NCBI RefSeq assembly: GCF_000376785.1
Contig: NZ_AQXX01000121.1
Coordinates: 1-64,000, forward strand
Direction: 5' to 3'
Origin: Hahella ganghwensis DSM 17046
Lineage (GTDB): Bacteria > Pseudomonadota > Gammaproteobacteria > Pseudomonadales > Oleiphilaceae
DNA: 64,000 nt
Position 1 is the stretch's first letter. Every line of letters starts with the position of its first letter. A program made the translations under genes and the position numbers. Of this stretch, positions 19,009 to 29,145 are shown one piece after another. Below the pieces are notes generated by a model. The model had not been told where the DNA came from, did no database searches, and was given only the letters and a program-made list of their open reading frames with translations.

Positions 19009-19527
19009 ATGACCCAGCCCCCGGAACAGCCAACAGAAAGTTTACCGACAGCTGCTTATAGAAAAATCCAGCAACTTGGTCTTGAACCACACCCTGAAGG
19101 GGGATATTACCGGCGGTTTTTCACCTCGAATACAAATATTTCCACGCCGACCGGGGAGCGTCCTTCCGCCACCATGATTTACTACCTACTCCCTCAGGGA
19201 GCCTTTTCCCAATGGCACAGGCTTCGTCAGGAGGAGATCTGGATTTTCATGGAAGGAGATCCCATTTCAGTTCACCATATTGATACCGAGGGCGTTGTAC
19301 ACACTGACCTGCTGGGCCGGGAAGCTCACCACAAAGGACAAACCGTGATACCCGGAAACCTTTGGTTTGCCGCAACTCCCACAGAGCAACCTATCGAAGG
19401 TTACTCCCTGGCCTGCTGCATGGTCACACCAGGATTCGACTTTGCAGACTTTGAACTGGGAAACAGAGATAGCCTGATACGACAATTCCCCCATTTATCC
19501 GATCTAATCTCACGACTCACCAGGTAA
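19009..19527 (+). CDS. DUF985 family cupin protein
   Basis: 172 residues, a single cupin barrel. LGLEPHPEGGYYRRFF, then TMIYYLLPQGAFSQWHRL and WIFMEGDP are the conserved features of the DUF985 (cupin_5) family. His and Glu residues in SQWHRL.QEEIW could bind metal. The biological substrate is unknown. It starts a run of four co-directional plus-strand genes (cupin, isochorismatase-like, mutarotase, MOSC). Confidence 0.9.
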   Translation: MTQPPEQPTESLPTAAYRKIQQLGLEPHPEGGYYRRFFTSNTNISTPTGERPSATMIYYLLPQGAFSQWHRLRQEEIWIFMEGDPISVHHIDTEGVVHTDLLGREAHHKGQTVIPGNLWFAATPTEQPIEGYSLACCMVTPGFDFADFELGNRDSLIRQFPHLSDLISRLTR

Positions 19528-19626
19528 GATATTCATCGTATCGTAACGACTGGGGTAACATAAAGATAATGACACCAAGGCCAGACACAAACCTTGGCAC
19601 ACAGACCATGAAAACGAGGACAAACC

Positions 19627-20181
19627 ATGAGCAACGATTTACTCAACGCAAAAGACTGCGTTCTGGTTCTGGTGGATATTCAGGGCAAGCTAGCCCAATT
19701 GATGACAGACAAAGAAACCCTGTTTCAGCAATTGAGCCGACTGGTACAGGGCACTCTGCTATTTGATATTCCCATCATCTGGATGGAACAGGTCCCCGAC
19801 AAACTCGGCCCCACCATAGGCGAAGTGGCCGAACACCTTCCACACCTTCAGCCTATTCCCAAATCCGCCTTCGGCTGTTACGGTGAACCGGCCTTTGTTT
19901 CCGCACTGGAAAGCTCAGGGAAGAAAACTGTTTTATTGGCCGGCATAGAAAGCCACGTTTGTGTTTACCAAAGCTGCGTGGAACTGCTGAACAACGAATA
20001 CCAGGTCGTGACAGTCAATGACGCCATATCTTCGCGCACAGAGCAGAACAGACAGCTTGGCCTGAACAAGATGAAAGACATGGGGGCTATTCCCTCCAGT
20101 GTGGAAATGCTGTTGTTTGAATTACAACAAAAAGCTGAAGGTGATCGCTTCCGTGCCATGTCAAAGCTGTTTCGGGATTAA
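19627..20181 (+). CDS. Isochorismatase-family cysteine hydrolase
   Basis: 184 residues. The triad of the family is visible as Asp17 (VLVDIQGKL), Lys79 (PIPKSAFGC) and Cys112 (GIESHVCVYQ), giving an alpha/beta amidohydrolase similar to YcaC. Substrate is not known. AGGACAAACC precedes the ATG. It lies 100 bases after the cupin gene and 48 bases before the mutarotase gene, so co-transcription with the latter is likely. Confidence 0.9.
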   Translation: MSNDLLNAKDCVLVLVDIQGKLAQLMTDKETLFQQLSRLVQGTLLFDIPIIWMEQVPDKLGPTIGEVAEHLPHLQPIPKSAFGCYGEPAFVSALESSGKKTVLLAGIESHVCVYQSCVELLNNEYQVVTVNDAISSRTEQNRQLGLNKMKDMGAIPSSVEMLLFELQQKAEGDRFRAMSKLFRD

Positions 20182-20228
20182 GCCAAAGCGACTCGAATTA
20201 AAATACTAGCCAGGGATTAAGAAGCAAG

Positions 20229-21131
20229 ATGCCTATCGATATCGATCTATCTGACCTTAAAACGGTCAAAGTCCGCGATGCGGGTGCATTTGAAATTCTG
20301 GAAATTGAACGGGATGATTGCATAGGCTCCATCTCGCTTATGGGAGGTCAGGTGTTGACCTATTCCAGTCATGGACAACGACCCATACTATGGGAAAACT
20401 CCCGCCTGGAACTAAGCGCCAGTGCAGCCCTGAGACAAGGCATCCCCATCTGCTGGCCCTGGTTTGGCCCACTGAGCCAGAATCAGAAACCTGTCATCCA
20501 GCAATTCCAGCAGGATCAGCCACCCAGCCATGGTTACGTCCGGGACAGCATCTGGGAGTTGGTCAGCGTTAACGAGAAAGCTGAATTTACCGAAGTGATT
20601 CTGGCAAAAGGCCTTGATCAGCCAGGGCTACAGGGTCTCGGAGTTACCATGAGCTATCGTTTCAGTGACCGTCTGGAATGCCGATTAACCTCACACAATC
20701 AGACCAAACAGCCGGTAAACCTGAGCTTTGCACTACACACCTATCTCGCAGTGAGTGATATTAAAAATATCAGCATCCACGATCTGGATGGTATCCCCTA
20801 TATCGACTCTCTGGATCGGGGAGCCAAACATGTGCAGGCCGGCCATGTGGCCTTCGATAAAGAAGTTGACCGGATTTACTACAACACGCCCCCCCTCATC
20901 CGGGTGAAGGATGCTGGCTGGAACCGGACCATCTCTTTGGAGGCTCCGGAAAGCCACTCTTCCGTTATCTGGAACCCGTGGATCGACAAGAGTAAACGCT
21001 TATCCCAATTCACCCCGGATAGTTATCGGGAAATGGTCTGTGTTGAAACAGCAAGAGCCGCGAGTGATTTCGTAGAAATTCCGGCGAGCGAACAGCACCA
21101 GGTAACGTTAACCCTGAGGTCCAGCAGTTGA
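20229..21131 (+). CDS. D-hexose-6-phosphate mutarotase (YeaD-like)
   Basis: 300 residues. SLMGGQVLTYSSHGQRPILW, the RQGIPICWPWFGP motif, PPSHGYVRDSIWELV and LHTYLAVSDI are diagnostic of the glucose-6-phosphate 1-epimerase branch of the aldose-1-epimerase fold. It interconverts alpha and beta anomers of hexose-6-phosphates. It ends before a hairpin terminator at 21149-21177, which would close the cupin/isochorismatase/mutarotase run. Confidence 0.92.
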   Translation: MPIDIDLSDLKTVKVRDAGAFEILEIERDDCIGSISLMGGQVLTYSSHGQRPILWENSRLELSASAALRQGIPICWPWFGPLSQNQKPVIQQFQQDQPPSHGYVRDSIWELVSVNEKAEFTEVILAKGLDQPGLQGLGVTMSYRFSDRLECRLTSHNQTKQPVNLSFALHTYLAVSDIKNISIHDLDGIPYIDSLDRGAKHVQAGHVAFDKEVDRIYYNTPPLIRVKDAGWNRTISLEAPESHSSVIWNPWIDKSKRLSQFTPDSYREMVCVETARAASDFVEIPASEQHQVTLTLRSSS

Positions 21132-21148
21132 GGGCACCGGTAATTTAG

Positions 21149-21177
21149 GGAACTGCCGACAACCGGACAGTTCCTTT
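21149..21177 (+). terminator. Rho-independent terminator after the mutarotase gene
   Basis: GGAACTG/CAGTTCC stem extended inward by CCG/CGG with a one-base bulge, followed by TTT. It sits 18 bases after the mutarotase stop. The T-run is short, so strength is uncertain. Confidence 0.65.
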
Positions 21178-21263
21178 GCTGGGTTTTACTCGCTTTTTAA
21201 ACCACTCCATTTGCCTTGATTTATTGAATCTGAACCATAGAAGCTAAACAGGAGCCTCAACCA

Positions 21264-21830
21264 ATGCACTTGTCTTTAAAGGAACTGGAAGACGGGCTGG
21301 ACTTTATCAAACAATCCCCCAAAGAAAATGGGAAAGTGGAACATATCGTGTGCCGCCCTGAAGTCGGCACACGCCGGGACCTGGAAGCAGGTGAACTGGA
21401 CCTGAAGCTCGGCCTGGTGGGAGACAACTGGAAGACCCGGGGAAACAGAAAAACGCCTGACGGAGCCGCGCATCCGGACACTCAGCTCAACCTGATGAAT
21501 TCGAGAGTCATCGAGCTGATTGCTAAAACCCGGGATCGTTGGAAGCTGGCCGGGGATCAATTGTATGTCGACTTAGACTTAAGCCCTGACAACCTTCCAC
21601 CCGGCACCGAACTGGCCATTGGCGATGCGATTATCCAGGTGACCGCAGAACCACACCTGGGCTGCAAAAAGTTTATGGAGAGATACGGAAAAGATGCCAC
21701 GGTGTTCGTTAACTCCAAGCAAGGCAAAGCGATCAATCTGAGAGGAGTTAACGCAAAAGTGATCAAACCAGGTCATGTCAGAACGGGTGACGTTATCAGA
21801 AAAATCGGACTGGGTGACAGTGGCAACTGA
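21264..21830 (+). CDS. MOSC domain protein
   Basis: 188 residues. The features LGLVGDNW, an HPDTQLNLMNSRVIELIA stretch and EPHLGCKKFMERYGKDA (the conserved Cys of the MOSC fold) identify a stand-alone MOSC domain, related to the C-terminal part of Moco sulfurases and to YiiM/YcbX. Such proteins are thought to bind sulfur or molybdenum cofactor. AGGAG precedes the ATG. The molybdenum-cofactor genes moaB and moeA are in this window at 47-49 kb but not adjacent. Confidence 0.9.
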   Translation: MHLSLKELEDGLDFIKQSPKENGKVEHIVCRPEVGTRRDLEAGELDLKLGLVGDNWKTRGNRKTPDGAAHPDTQLNLMNSRVIELIAKTRDRWKLAGDQLYVDLDLSPDNLPPGTELAIGDAIIQVTAEPHLGCKKFMERYGKDATVFVNSKQGKAINLRGVNAKVIKPGHVRTGDVIRKIGLGDSGN

Positions 21831-22155
21831 AAGCGAAGTAATCATCGAAGCGTTGGAGGAATAATTGGCGGATGCCATGCTGACTTCAGATTCCAAGGCG
21901 TTGGACCAATAGCTCTCGGATTCACCGATCTTCACTAGCATCCAGCGTAACCCTACGCTTCACCCTAATCCGGCTTAAAGAAAGTCCTAACCGCTGGCAA
22001 GTGATCCCCGCTCACTCTTCCTTGTTCAAGGGCGAGTAATACCACCAGAAACATTCTGGTCCCTGCAGAATTCTGGCCACCAATACTCAAACCATTAAGA
22101 GCAGCAGGATGGCCAGAGTAGACTGACACGAAAAATACAGGGAACGGGAATACGC
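21831..22155. other. 325-bp intergenic region
   Basis: Lies between the convergent MOSC (plus) and Sco (minus) genes. It holds no credible gene, tRNA or strong terminator hairpin. Antisense frames running in from the MOSC gene lack ribosome binding sites and family motifs. Confidence 0.4.
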
Positions 22156-22833
22156 TTAGTGGCAGGGCATGTACTCTGCCGTAAGATCATACAGTGACGT
22201 CAAAGGTGGAATGACACCTTCCATTGCCGTGTATAGTGCCTCTGCCTTGTGGGGTCCTTTGACAATGGCCACAAACTCACCAGCCGGGTTGACCAGGGCC
22301 ATATTATCGCTGTGACTGACAATATAGTTACCCTCTTCATCGGGCTCTTCAATTTCAAAAACAGTGTTCAGCTGCACTGCCAGGGCTCTGATTTTCTCTA
22401 CAGAGCCCGTTAAACCCGCAAAGTCCGGATCAAAGTATTGCAGATACTCCTTAAGTCTTTCTGGTGTATCCCTGGCAGGATCAAGCGTGACATGAACCAC
22501 TTTGACCGGGTAGGCAGGAAACTCCTCCTTCCAGCGCTTCATCACCGTATTGATTGCAGCAAGATTAGTGGGGCAGATATCCGGACAAGACAAATACCCA
22601 AAGTTTACTAACACCCATTGGCCCTGGTAATCGGCCAGGGATGACGGCTGATTATCCAGATTGGTCAGCGTCACTGGCTGCAAAGTTCTGGGGGCTGGAT
22701 AAACATAGGTATGCACCTTGGCCAAAGCCTGAGCGTCAACCTGTTTGCCGACGGTAAAATACCATCCGGCCAAAAGCCCTACCAGCGCAGCACTGACGGC
22801 AATCAACAAAGTGGAAAGTCTGGATTTCATCAT
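22156..22833 (-). CDS. SCO1/SenC-family copper-binding protein
   Basis: 225 residues, anchored by an N-terminal transmembrane helix (about residues 7-26). The thioredoxin-like domain carries the Cu ligands Cys83 and Cys87 in GYLSCPDICPTNL and a downstream His in YIVSHSDNMALVNP. Sco proteins deliver copper to the CuA centre of cytochrome oxidase or keep its cysteines reduced. It is isolated; no cytochrome oxidase genes are visible nearby. The C-terminus ends in MPCH, a spare Cys-His pair whose role is unclear. Confidence 0.93.
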   Translation of the reverse strand: MMKSRLSTLLIAVSAALVGLLAGWYFTVGKQVDAQALAKVHTYVYPAPRTLQPVTLTNLDNQPSSLADYQGQWVLVNFGYLSCPDICPTNLAAINTVMKRWKEEFPAYPVKVVHVTLDPARDTPERLKEYLQYFDPDFAGLTGSVEKIRALAVQLNTVFEIEEPDEEGNYIVSHSDNMALVNPAGEFVAIVKGPHKAEALYTAMEGVIPPLTSLYDLTAEYMPCH

Positions 22834-22977
22834 CTATTGGCCCACATCCAAGTGTCCTGTAACTTATCATCGCCTGAGTTTTTCAGGCTCGAACGGCGAA
22901 GCAAGATAGCATACGATCCCGAGCAATGGGAACATCCCAAACAGCTCAATACGACTGGATAACAATATGACATTTAA

Positions 22978-23568
22978 TCAAAGTGAAAAACGGGACACCG
23001 CCTCACAACATTCCTGATGCTGGGGGCAATCTGTCAGGTGGTCATTCACCATACCAACGGCCTGCATAAAGGCATAGACGATCGTTGTCCCCACAAAACT
23101 GAACCCCGCCTTTTTCAGCGCTTTCGACATTTTATCCGACAGCTCCGTATTGGCAGGCACATCCTCCATCGCCCGAAAAAGATTGATCTGAGGCTTACCA
23201 TCAAGAAAATCCCACAGATAGTGAGCAAACCCCGCGCCCTTTTCCTGTATTTCCAGATAAGCTCGGGCATTCTTGATGATCGATTGTATTTTAAGGCGGT
23301 TGCGGACAATGCCAGAATTCTGCATCAACGCTTCCACTTCGCCCTCCCCCCATAAAGCAATCACAGCAGGGTCAAAACCGGCATAGGCCTCTTCATAACT
23401 TTTTTGTTTCTTTAATATGGTGATCCATGAAAGTCCGGCCTGCTGACCATCAAGGCACAGCTTCTCAAACAATTCCCGGGAATCCGCCACCGGTCGCCCC
23501 CAAACCTGATCGTGATAGTGAACATACAGTGGATCTGATCCACACCAGGGGCATCGTTCAATTGACAT
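22978..23568 (-). CDS. tag: DNA-3-methyladenine glycosylase I
   Basis: 196 residues, full length. RCPWCGSDPLYVHYHDQVWG at the N-terminus contains zinc-site Cys and His, and LCLDGQQAGLSWITILKK plus FVGTTIVYAFMQAVGMVNDH complete the Tag signature; the C-terminal H and C (DCPQHQECC) finish the zinc site. It removes 3-methyladenine from alkylated DNA in base excision repair. It is divergent from the DUF4112 gene, with only 17 bases between starts. Confidence 0.95.
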   Translation of the reverse strand: MSIERCPWCGSDPLYVHYHDQVWGRPVADSRELFEKLCLDGQQAGLSWITILKKQKSYEEAYAGFDPAVIALWGEGEVEALMQNSGIVRNRLKIQSIIKNARAYLEIQEKGAGFAHYLWDFLDGKPQINLFRAMEDVPANTELSDKMSKALKKAGFSFVGTTIVYAFMQAVGMVNDHLTDCPQHQECCEAVSRFSL

Positions 23569-23585
23569 TGTACAGTCCTAATCTT

Positions 23586-24206
23586 ATGTTTTCGGGAATA
23601 GCTGTTCAGTTCGCCAGTTTCCATCAATCATCTGGTGAAATTCAACTGACAATCAGCGACCCGGTCAGGAGACAGATCATCAAAGAACAACCCACCGCCG
23701 AAAGCAAAGCACTGTCACCTGGCATACATAAGCAGAGTCGGGACACAGAAATCGCGAAAAGCGAATACCGCCAGGCACTCAGCCGGCTTGAAAGCTTTGC
23801 CACCTGGATGGATTCTCAATACACCATTCCCGGTACTTCTATCCGCTTCGGCTGGGATATGATTATCGGACTGATCCCCGTCCTGGGAGACCTGCTGACA
23901 TTTTTCCTGTCAGGATACGTCCTGAGGGAAGCAAAAAGACTGGGGGCACCACGAGGTTTGATCCGCAAGATGATATTGAATATTGTGATCGACTTCGTAG
24001 GAGGGTTGATTCCCGTATTCGGCGATATATTCGACCTCTTTTATCGATCAAGCACTCGTAATCTGAACCTGCTGAAAGATTACCTGGTCAACCAGATCGA
24101 TCCTCCCGTAGAACCAAGACCCATTCCCTGGGTGTGGTTGTCACTCATTTTGGCAGCCCTGGTGTTACTAATGCTCTATCTTCTCTCGACACCACCAGCC
24201 AATTAG
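23586..24206 (+). CDS. DUF4112 domain membrane protein
   Basis: 206 residues from the ATG at 23586. The core LESFATWMDSQYTIPGTSIRFGWD, then GLIPVLGDLLTFFLSGYVL and a second GLIPVFGDIFDLFYRSSTRN identify the DUF4112 family, which has two Gly-Pro re-entrant or membrane-associated repeats. A single transmembrane helix closes the protein (about 180-200). Function is unknown. The frame is also open upstream to 23427, but that part is antisense to tag and unlikely to be translated. No strong ribosome binding site is seen at the chosen start. Confidence 0.83.
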   Translation: MFSGIAVQFASFHQSSGEIQLTISDPVRRQIIKEQPTAESKALSPGIHKQSRDTEIAKSEYRQALSRLESFATWMDSQYTIPGTSIRFGWDMIIGLIPVLGDLLTFFLSGYVLREAKRLGAPRGLIRKMILNIVIDFVGGLIPVFGDIFDLFYRSSTRNLNLLKDYLVNQIDPPVEPRPIPWVWLSLILAALVLLMLYLLSTPPAN

Positions 24207-24311
24207 GGAACCAGAGCCAGCTGACTCCAGAGAACACCAACATTGCCTGCACCGGCGATATGTCGACCCCTGTATCGGGACTATGTACAGTTAGACGGAA
24301 CTGCTCTATCA

Positions 24312-26177
24312 ATGAGAATTTTTTGGGAACTGAAATATTTTTTTAAGGCCAATCAAAAGCAGTACTGGCTTGCGGTCAGCCTGCTGACGATTGTCGCCCT
24401 CCTGTTAATGATACCGCCCAAACTGATCGGCGATATTGTCGATGCGATCGTCAATCAGCGTCTGGACAGTACTACGCTGACTCTCACCGGCATCTGGTTA
24501 TTCGTTCTGGCCGTGGTGATCTATATTGCCAGAGTTTTGTGGCGAATATTCCTGTTCGGCGCCAGTCACAAACTGGCTGCCGAAACGCGTATGAATCTTT
24601 ACCGTCACTGGCTGAAGTTATCGCCGTCCTATTTCCAACGCAACAAGCTGGGCGATCTGATGGCCCATGCCACCAATGATGTCGAGGCCCTGCAAATGAC
24701 CGCCGGAGAAGGCATATTGGCAGCTTTTGACGGCCTGCTCACCGGTCTGATCGTTCTCGCCATGATGGTTTTTACGATCAGTTGGGAGCTGACCATTGCT
24801 GCCTTTATTCCCTGGCCGATTGCCGCCCTTTTTATGTACAGGTTCGGGCGTGAACTGCATTCTGGTTTTGCGACCGCCCAGGACTCCTTCGGCCAGTTAA
24901 CCGATATTGGACAGGAGACGGTTTCCGGAGTCAGGACAATCAAATCTTACGGTCAGGAAGACGATATCCAGTCCAGGTACAACGCCATCGCCAAAACTTC
25001 ATCAAACGCCTATATGAAGGTTGCGGCGACTGATGCCAAATACCACCCCACCATCGGCATCACGATTGGCGCCTCCTTTCTGATGACACTGGTATACGGA
25101 GGTTGGATGATCATTCACCAACGCCTGACCCTGGGCCAGTTGACCAGTTTCACCATGTACCTGGGCTATATGATCTGGCCCATGTTTGCATTCGGCTGGA
25201 TGCTGAATATTGCAGAGAGAGGATCCGCCGCCTTCAAACGGATTACCCGTTTACTCAATGAACGACCGGATATCATCGACAACGGCAAGGGCACAAATTT
25301 ACCCGGGTATGACCTGGCGGTTGAATTGACCGAATTCCATTATCCAAACTATCTATCAACCACTGCCGACAGGCAGGCGAGCAAACCATCACAGACGACA
25401 GCGCAAGACAGTGAAGGCAGCGAAAACGGCATACAAAGTGGGATAGGAAGCGAAAGCCCGGGCGACAAGGCTGCTCTCCCTGTGCTGAATAATCTAAGTT
25501 TCAGCCTGAACGAGTCGGGGACCCTTGGCATTACCGGCCCGACAGGTAGCGGTAAAACCACGTTATTGAGATTGCTGCTGCGGGAGTATGAATCAGCGGA
25601 TGTTAAAGTCCTGTGGGGTGGCGTCCAAGTCCAGAACCTGCAACTGGAGGTGCTGCGCCACCACATTGCCTATGTCCCCCAGGAACCTTTTCTGTTCAGC
25701 ACCAGCATTCGGGAAAACCTTTTACTCGGCCACGCTCAGGCTACACAGAGTGACCTTGAACGGGTCATTGAGATTGCAGCTTTGCAGGAAGATATCAATA
25801 GCCTGCCCAAAGGACTCGATACCATGGTTGGAGAACGGGGAGTTACTCTGTCCGGAGGACAAAAGCAGCGGGTGGCTCTGGCACGTGCGCTACTCAGAGA
25901 AGCCCCGATACTCATTCTCGATGACGCCTTGTCCGCCGTCGACACCGGTACGGAAACACGCATCCTGACGCACCTGAAAAACAGTGTCAGACAACAAACG
26001 ACAATCATCGTATCTCATCGCCTGTCGGCCCTTCGGCACGCAGAACAGATTCTGGTTTTGCAGGACGGCCGCATCCGCGAACAGGGAAGTCACGCAGAAC
26101 TACTGGCGCGCCAGGACTGGTACGCCAGCATCTATGCACTTCAACAAATTGAAACAGCGCTGGATCGGGAACACTAA
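24312..26177 (+). CDS. ABC exporter half-transporter, MdlA-like
   Basis: 621 residues from [11 protein letters not shown], the start that aligns with MdlA; the frame is open to 24243. Six transmembrane helices are followed by an ATPase domain with Walker [10 protein letters not shown] (about residue 410), the signature [15 protein letters not shown], Walker [12 protein letters not shown] and H-loop SHRLSAL. It pairs with the next gene, whose ATG overlaps this stop (TAATG). MdlAB-type heterodimers export drugs or peptides; the substrate is unknown. A Ser/Gly/Glu/Gln-rich insert of about 40 residues (about 347-388) splits the first beta-strands of the ATPase domain, which is not usual in the family. 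Confidence 0.9.
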   Translation: MRIFWELKYFFKANQKQYWLAVSLLTIVALLLMIPPKLIGDIVDAIVNQRLDSTTLTLTGIWLFVLAVVIYIARVLWRIFLFGASHKLAAETRMNLYRHWLKLSPSYFQRNKLGDLMAHATNDVEALQMTAGEGILAAFDGLLTGLIVLAMMVFTISWELTIAAFIPWPIAALFMYRFGRELHSGFATAQDSFGQLTDIGQETVSGVRTIKSYGQEDDIQSRYNAIAKTSSNAYMKVAATDAKYHPTIGITIGASFLMTLVYGGWMIIHQRLTLGQLTSFTMYLGYMIWPMFAFGWMLNIAERGSAAFKRITRLLNERPDIIDNGKGTNLPGYDLAVELTEFHYPNYLSTTADRQASKPSQTTAQDSEGSENGIQSGIGSESPGDKAALPVLNNLSFSLNESGTLGITGPTGSGKTTLLRLLLREYESADVKVLWGGVQVQNLQLEVLRHHIAYVPQEPFLFSTSIRENLLLGHAQATQSDLERVIEIAALQEDINSLPKGLDTMVGERGVTLSGGQKQRVALARALLREAPILILDDALSAVDTGTETRILTHLKNSVRQQTTIIVSHRLSALRHAEQILVLQDGRIREQGSHAELLARQDWYASIYALQQIETALDREH

Positions 26178-27910
26178 TGCACTGGAAGGTCTTTCAACGT
26201 TTACTCAGATTCAGCCTAGTCCACAAGCGGCTATGGCTCTGGGGACTGCTTACACTACTCATTGCCACCCTTTGCGATGTCGCCGGCCCCTACCTGATCA
26301 AAGTCTTTATTGACGACTATCTCACCCAGGGAGTCTATATCAGTGATGCCACACTGAAACTTCTGGCGTTTTATCTGGCCGCGATGTTTATCGGCGCCGC
26401 CGGACATTACGCCCAGTCCCTGTTGTTCAGCAAAGTGGCACTTTCGGTGGTTGAGACTTTGCGTGAACAGGTATTCCACGCCGTCATTCATCGCCCGGTT
26501 GCCTATTTCGACACAACATCCACAGGCGCAATCGTATCCCGACTGACCAATGATTCAGAAGCCATCAAAGAGCTGTTCCTGAATGTCATCGCCACCTTTA
26601 TTCAGAACATTGTGCTGGTTGCGGGTATTTTCATCATGATGGGAATTCTGGACCTGCGACTGATGCTGGTTAGCGCACTGATTCTGCCCCTTATTATCCT
26701 TGCCATGTGGGGATATCAACGTCTGAGCACCCCTCTGTTCCAGAGGGTTCGCTCTCTGCTGAGCGACATTAATGCCCGTCTTCACGAATCCTTGAGCGGC
26801 ATGTCAGTGATTCAGTCATTGAACCAACAGCAGAAATTTGAACATCAATTCGACGATACAGTACAGCAGCACTATCTCTGGCGGGTCCGTAACGTGCGAC
26901 TTGACGGCTTGATGCTCAGAGCACTGGTGGACTTCATGAGCATGCTGGCCCTGGCGGCCATTGTCTACTCCTTTGGTCTGACTTCACTGGAAGGAAGCGT
27001 CGAGATTGGCGTTCTCTATGCGTTCATCAACTACCTGGGCAGGTTTGTTGAGCCCTTGATTGAACTGACACAACGTCTGAATATCATGCAGCAGTCCCTG
27101 GTTGCCGGCCAAAGAGTGTTTGAATTGCTCGACGCACCGATTGAACAGCATGACGGAACAGCCCGGATACAACGGGGTGACATTGAAGCGCGCCATCTCA
27201 ATTTCAGCTACGACAATGAAACCCAGGTACTGGCTGATGTTTCGTTCAAAATCGCACCGGGTCAGATGTTGGGAGTGGTAGGACGTACCGGCAGTGGTAA
27301 AAGCACGCTCACCCAATTACTTCTGCGCTTTTACCCTGTGGAAGCAGAAATGCTGTTCATTGATGGAACCTCTATAAAGGATATCAGCACTGACAGCTTG
27401 CGGCAGTCAGTCTGCATGGTGGAACAGGAACCCTTTCTGTTTCAGGGCACCCTGGAAGAAAACCTCAGAATGGGCCAGAGTTTTAGCCCAGAGGAACTTA
27501 CTTCAGCGTTAGATCAGGTGGGGCTTGGCCCCATGCTCAGTCGGCTACCGGAAGGAATACACACTGTTCTGGGGGAGCGTGGCAGCCGACTTTCCAACGG
27601 TGAGCGTCACTTGGTGGCCATTGCCCGGGCATTATTACGAAAACCCAAAATACTGATATTGGATGAAGCAACAGCAACCGTTGATTCTGCAAGCGAAGCG
27701 CTGGTACAGGAAACCATTCAGAAACTGCGCGGCAACTTAACACTCATCGTTATCGCCCATCGTCTGTCGACCATCAAAGACGCGGACAACATTCTGGTAT
27801 TACATCATGGAAGGCTGGTTGAAGAAGGGAATCATCTTTCCCTATTGGAAAAAAGAGGGCTGTATGAACACCTTTACAGTATCCAGACAGCCCATTTAGT
27901 GTTGGATTAA
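26177..27910 (+). CDS. ABC exporter half-transporter, MdlB-like
   Basis: 577 residues. Six transmembrane helices, then Walker [10 protein letters not shown], a degenerate signature [15 protein letters not shown] in place of LSGGQ, Walker [12 protein letters not shown] and H-loop AHRLSTI. It starts one base inside the stop of the MdlA-like gene, so translation is coupled and the two form one exporter. The LSNGE signature versus the intact LSGGQ in its partner is a real asymmetry, of the sort seen in heterodimeric exporters with one degenerate ATP site. It is convergent with choV. Confidence 0.92.
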   Translation: MHWKVFQRLLRFSLVHKRLWLWGLLTLLIATLCDVAGPYLIKVFIDDYLTQGVYISDATLKLLAFYLAAMFIGAAGHYAQSLLFSKVALSVVETLREQVFHAVIHRPVAYFDTTSTGAIVSRLTNDSEAIKELFLNVIATFIQNIVLVAGIFIMMGILDLRLMLVSALILPLIILAMWGYQRLSTPLFQRVRSLLSDINARLHESLSGMSVIQSLNQQQKFEHQFDDTVQQHYLWRVRNVRLDGLMLRALVDFMSMLALAAIVYSFGLTSLEGSVEIGVLYAFINYLGRFVEPLIELTQRLNIMQQSLVAGQRVFELLDAPIEQHDGTARIQRGDIEARHLNFSYDNETQVLADVSFKIAPGQMLGVVGRTGSGKSTLTQLLLRFYPVEAEMLFIDGTSIKDISTDSLRQSVCMVEQEPFLFQGTLEENLRMGQSFSPEELTSALDQVGLGPMLSRLPEGIHTVLGERGSRLSNGERHLVAIARALLRKPKILILDEATATVDSASEALVQETIQKLRGNLTLIVIAHRLSTIKDADNILVLHHGRLVEEGNHLSLLEKRGLYEHLYSIQTAHLVLD

Positions 27911-27930
27911 ACCAACTCTGCGAAAATCAA

Positions 27931-29121
27931 TCAGGCCTGCGCGGCCTGCTCATCCAGATGACATCCGAGCAAGGCGTGATAAATATTCTGATCATTGATC
28001 ACGCCGGTAATCTCTTCGCCGTTACCGACCAGTAGAGCGTGCCCGGTCACGTGACGGATCTCCACCAGATCGCGCATTAATGTATTGTTCGGGATAATGG
28101 TTGGCTTTTCTTCCAACGCCCCAATCGGCTGGTTTTCACTCCAGCGCTGAACATCAAACCGCGTATCCGCGTACCTCACCCTGGTTTCTTCCGGCTTTGC
28201 GGCAGGCTTTAACCAGTAGTCGTACCTGGAACTGATACAGATCTCACCTTCATCATTGCCCGGTTCACCCAAAGGTTTCATTAATGACCTGGCCTGCAGC
28301 ACATTGACCGGATTGGTGTGCGCCACAAAATTACGAACATATTCTGTTGCCGGATTCAGGACAATATTTTCAGGAGTGTCGTGCTGCACGATCACACCGT
28401 CTTTCATTATCGCGATGTGGTTACCCAGTTTCAGAGCTTCATCAAGGTCGTGACTAACAAAAACCACGGTCTTGTTAAGCTTTTCCTGGAGACGCAGCAG
28501 TTCATCCTGCAGCTGACTTCTGATCAGAGGATCCAGTGCGGAAAACGGCTCATCCATTAAGATGATGTCGGTTTCCATGGCCAGTGCGCGCGCCAGACCA
28601 ACTCGCTGCTGCATACCACCGGAAAGCTCTCCTGGCTTGGAGTTTTTCCACTTATCCAGGCCGACCAGCTCGAGCTGCTCATCCACTTTAGCCTGCAACT
28701 CCTTCTTGGTCATTCCACGCCTTTCCAGTCCGAAGGCCACATTCTCAGCCACTGTCAACCAGGGCATCAGGGCAAACTTCTGGAACACCATGGTGATGCG
28801 CTCAAGGCGTAGCCTTCTTTGCTGCTCTTCGCTCAGAGAAAAGAAGTCCTGCTCCCCTTCTTCGGTATCGATCAGCACCTGCCCCCGGGAAATTTTGTTC
28901 AGACCGTTAGCAGTTCTCAACAAACTCGATTTTCCGGAACCAGACAATCCCATCAGCACGCAGATTTCACCTTTCTCCACCCGCAGACTGGCATTGTTGA
29001 CGCCAACCGTCAGACCGGTTTTTTCATGAATTGCCCCACGATCCTCACCGCGGTCCAGCATCTCAAGAGCACGAGCCGGTTGGCTGCCAAAAACCACATC
29101 GACATTCTTGAATTCGATCAT
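27931..29121 (-). CDS. choV: Choline/betaine ABC transporter ATP-binding protein
   Basis: 396 residues. Walker A GLSGSGKSS, signature LSGGMQQRVGLARAL, Walker B IILMDEPFSALD, H-loop SHDLDEAL. An N-terminal GSQPARALEMLDRG segment and a C-terminal extension with one CBS-like half (HALLVGNGEEITGVINDQNI) match the OpuA/ProV/ChoV branch. It energises uptake of choline or betaine. GGAGGAGG precedes its ATG. It is the last gene of the six-gene betaine unit, with 24 bases between it and choW. Confidence 0.94.
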   Translation of the reverse strand: MIEFKNVDVVFGSQPARALEMLDRGEDRGAIHEKTGLTVGVNNASLRVEKGEICVLMGLSGSGKSSLLRTANGLNKISRGQVLIDTEEGEQDFFSLSEEQQRRLRLERITMVFQKFALMPWLTVAENVAFGLERRGMTKKELQAKVDEQLELVGLDKWKNSKPGELSGGMQQRVGLARALAMETDIILMDEPFSALDPLIRSQLQDELLRLQEKLNKTVVFVSHDLDEALKLGNHIAIMKDGVIVQHDTPENIVLNPATEYVRNFVAHTNPVNVLQARSLMKPLGEPGNDEGEICISSRYDYWLKPAAKPEETRVRYADTRFDVQRWSENQPIGALEEKPTIIPNNTLMRDLVEIRHVTGHALLVGNGEEITGVINDQNIYHALLGCHLDEQAAQA

Positions 29122-29145
29122 GTTTCATCCTCCTCCCAAGAGTGG

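Noticed and set aside
23427-23585. Upstream extension of the DUF4112 gene
   Set aside because: The extra 53 residues are antisense to tag, rich in Pro/His/Thr, and have no family match; the ATG at 23586 was kept.
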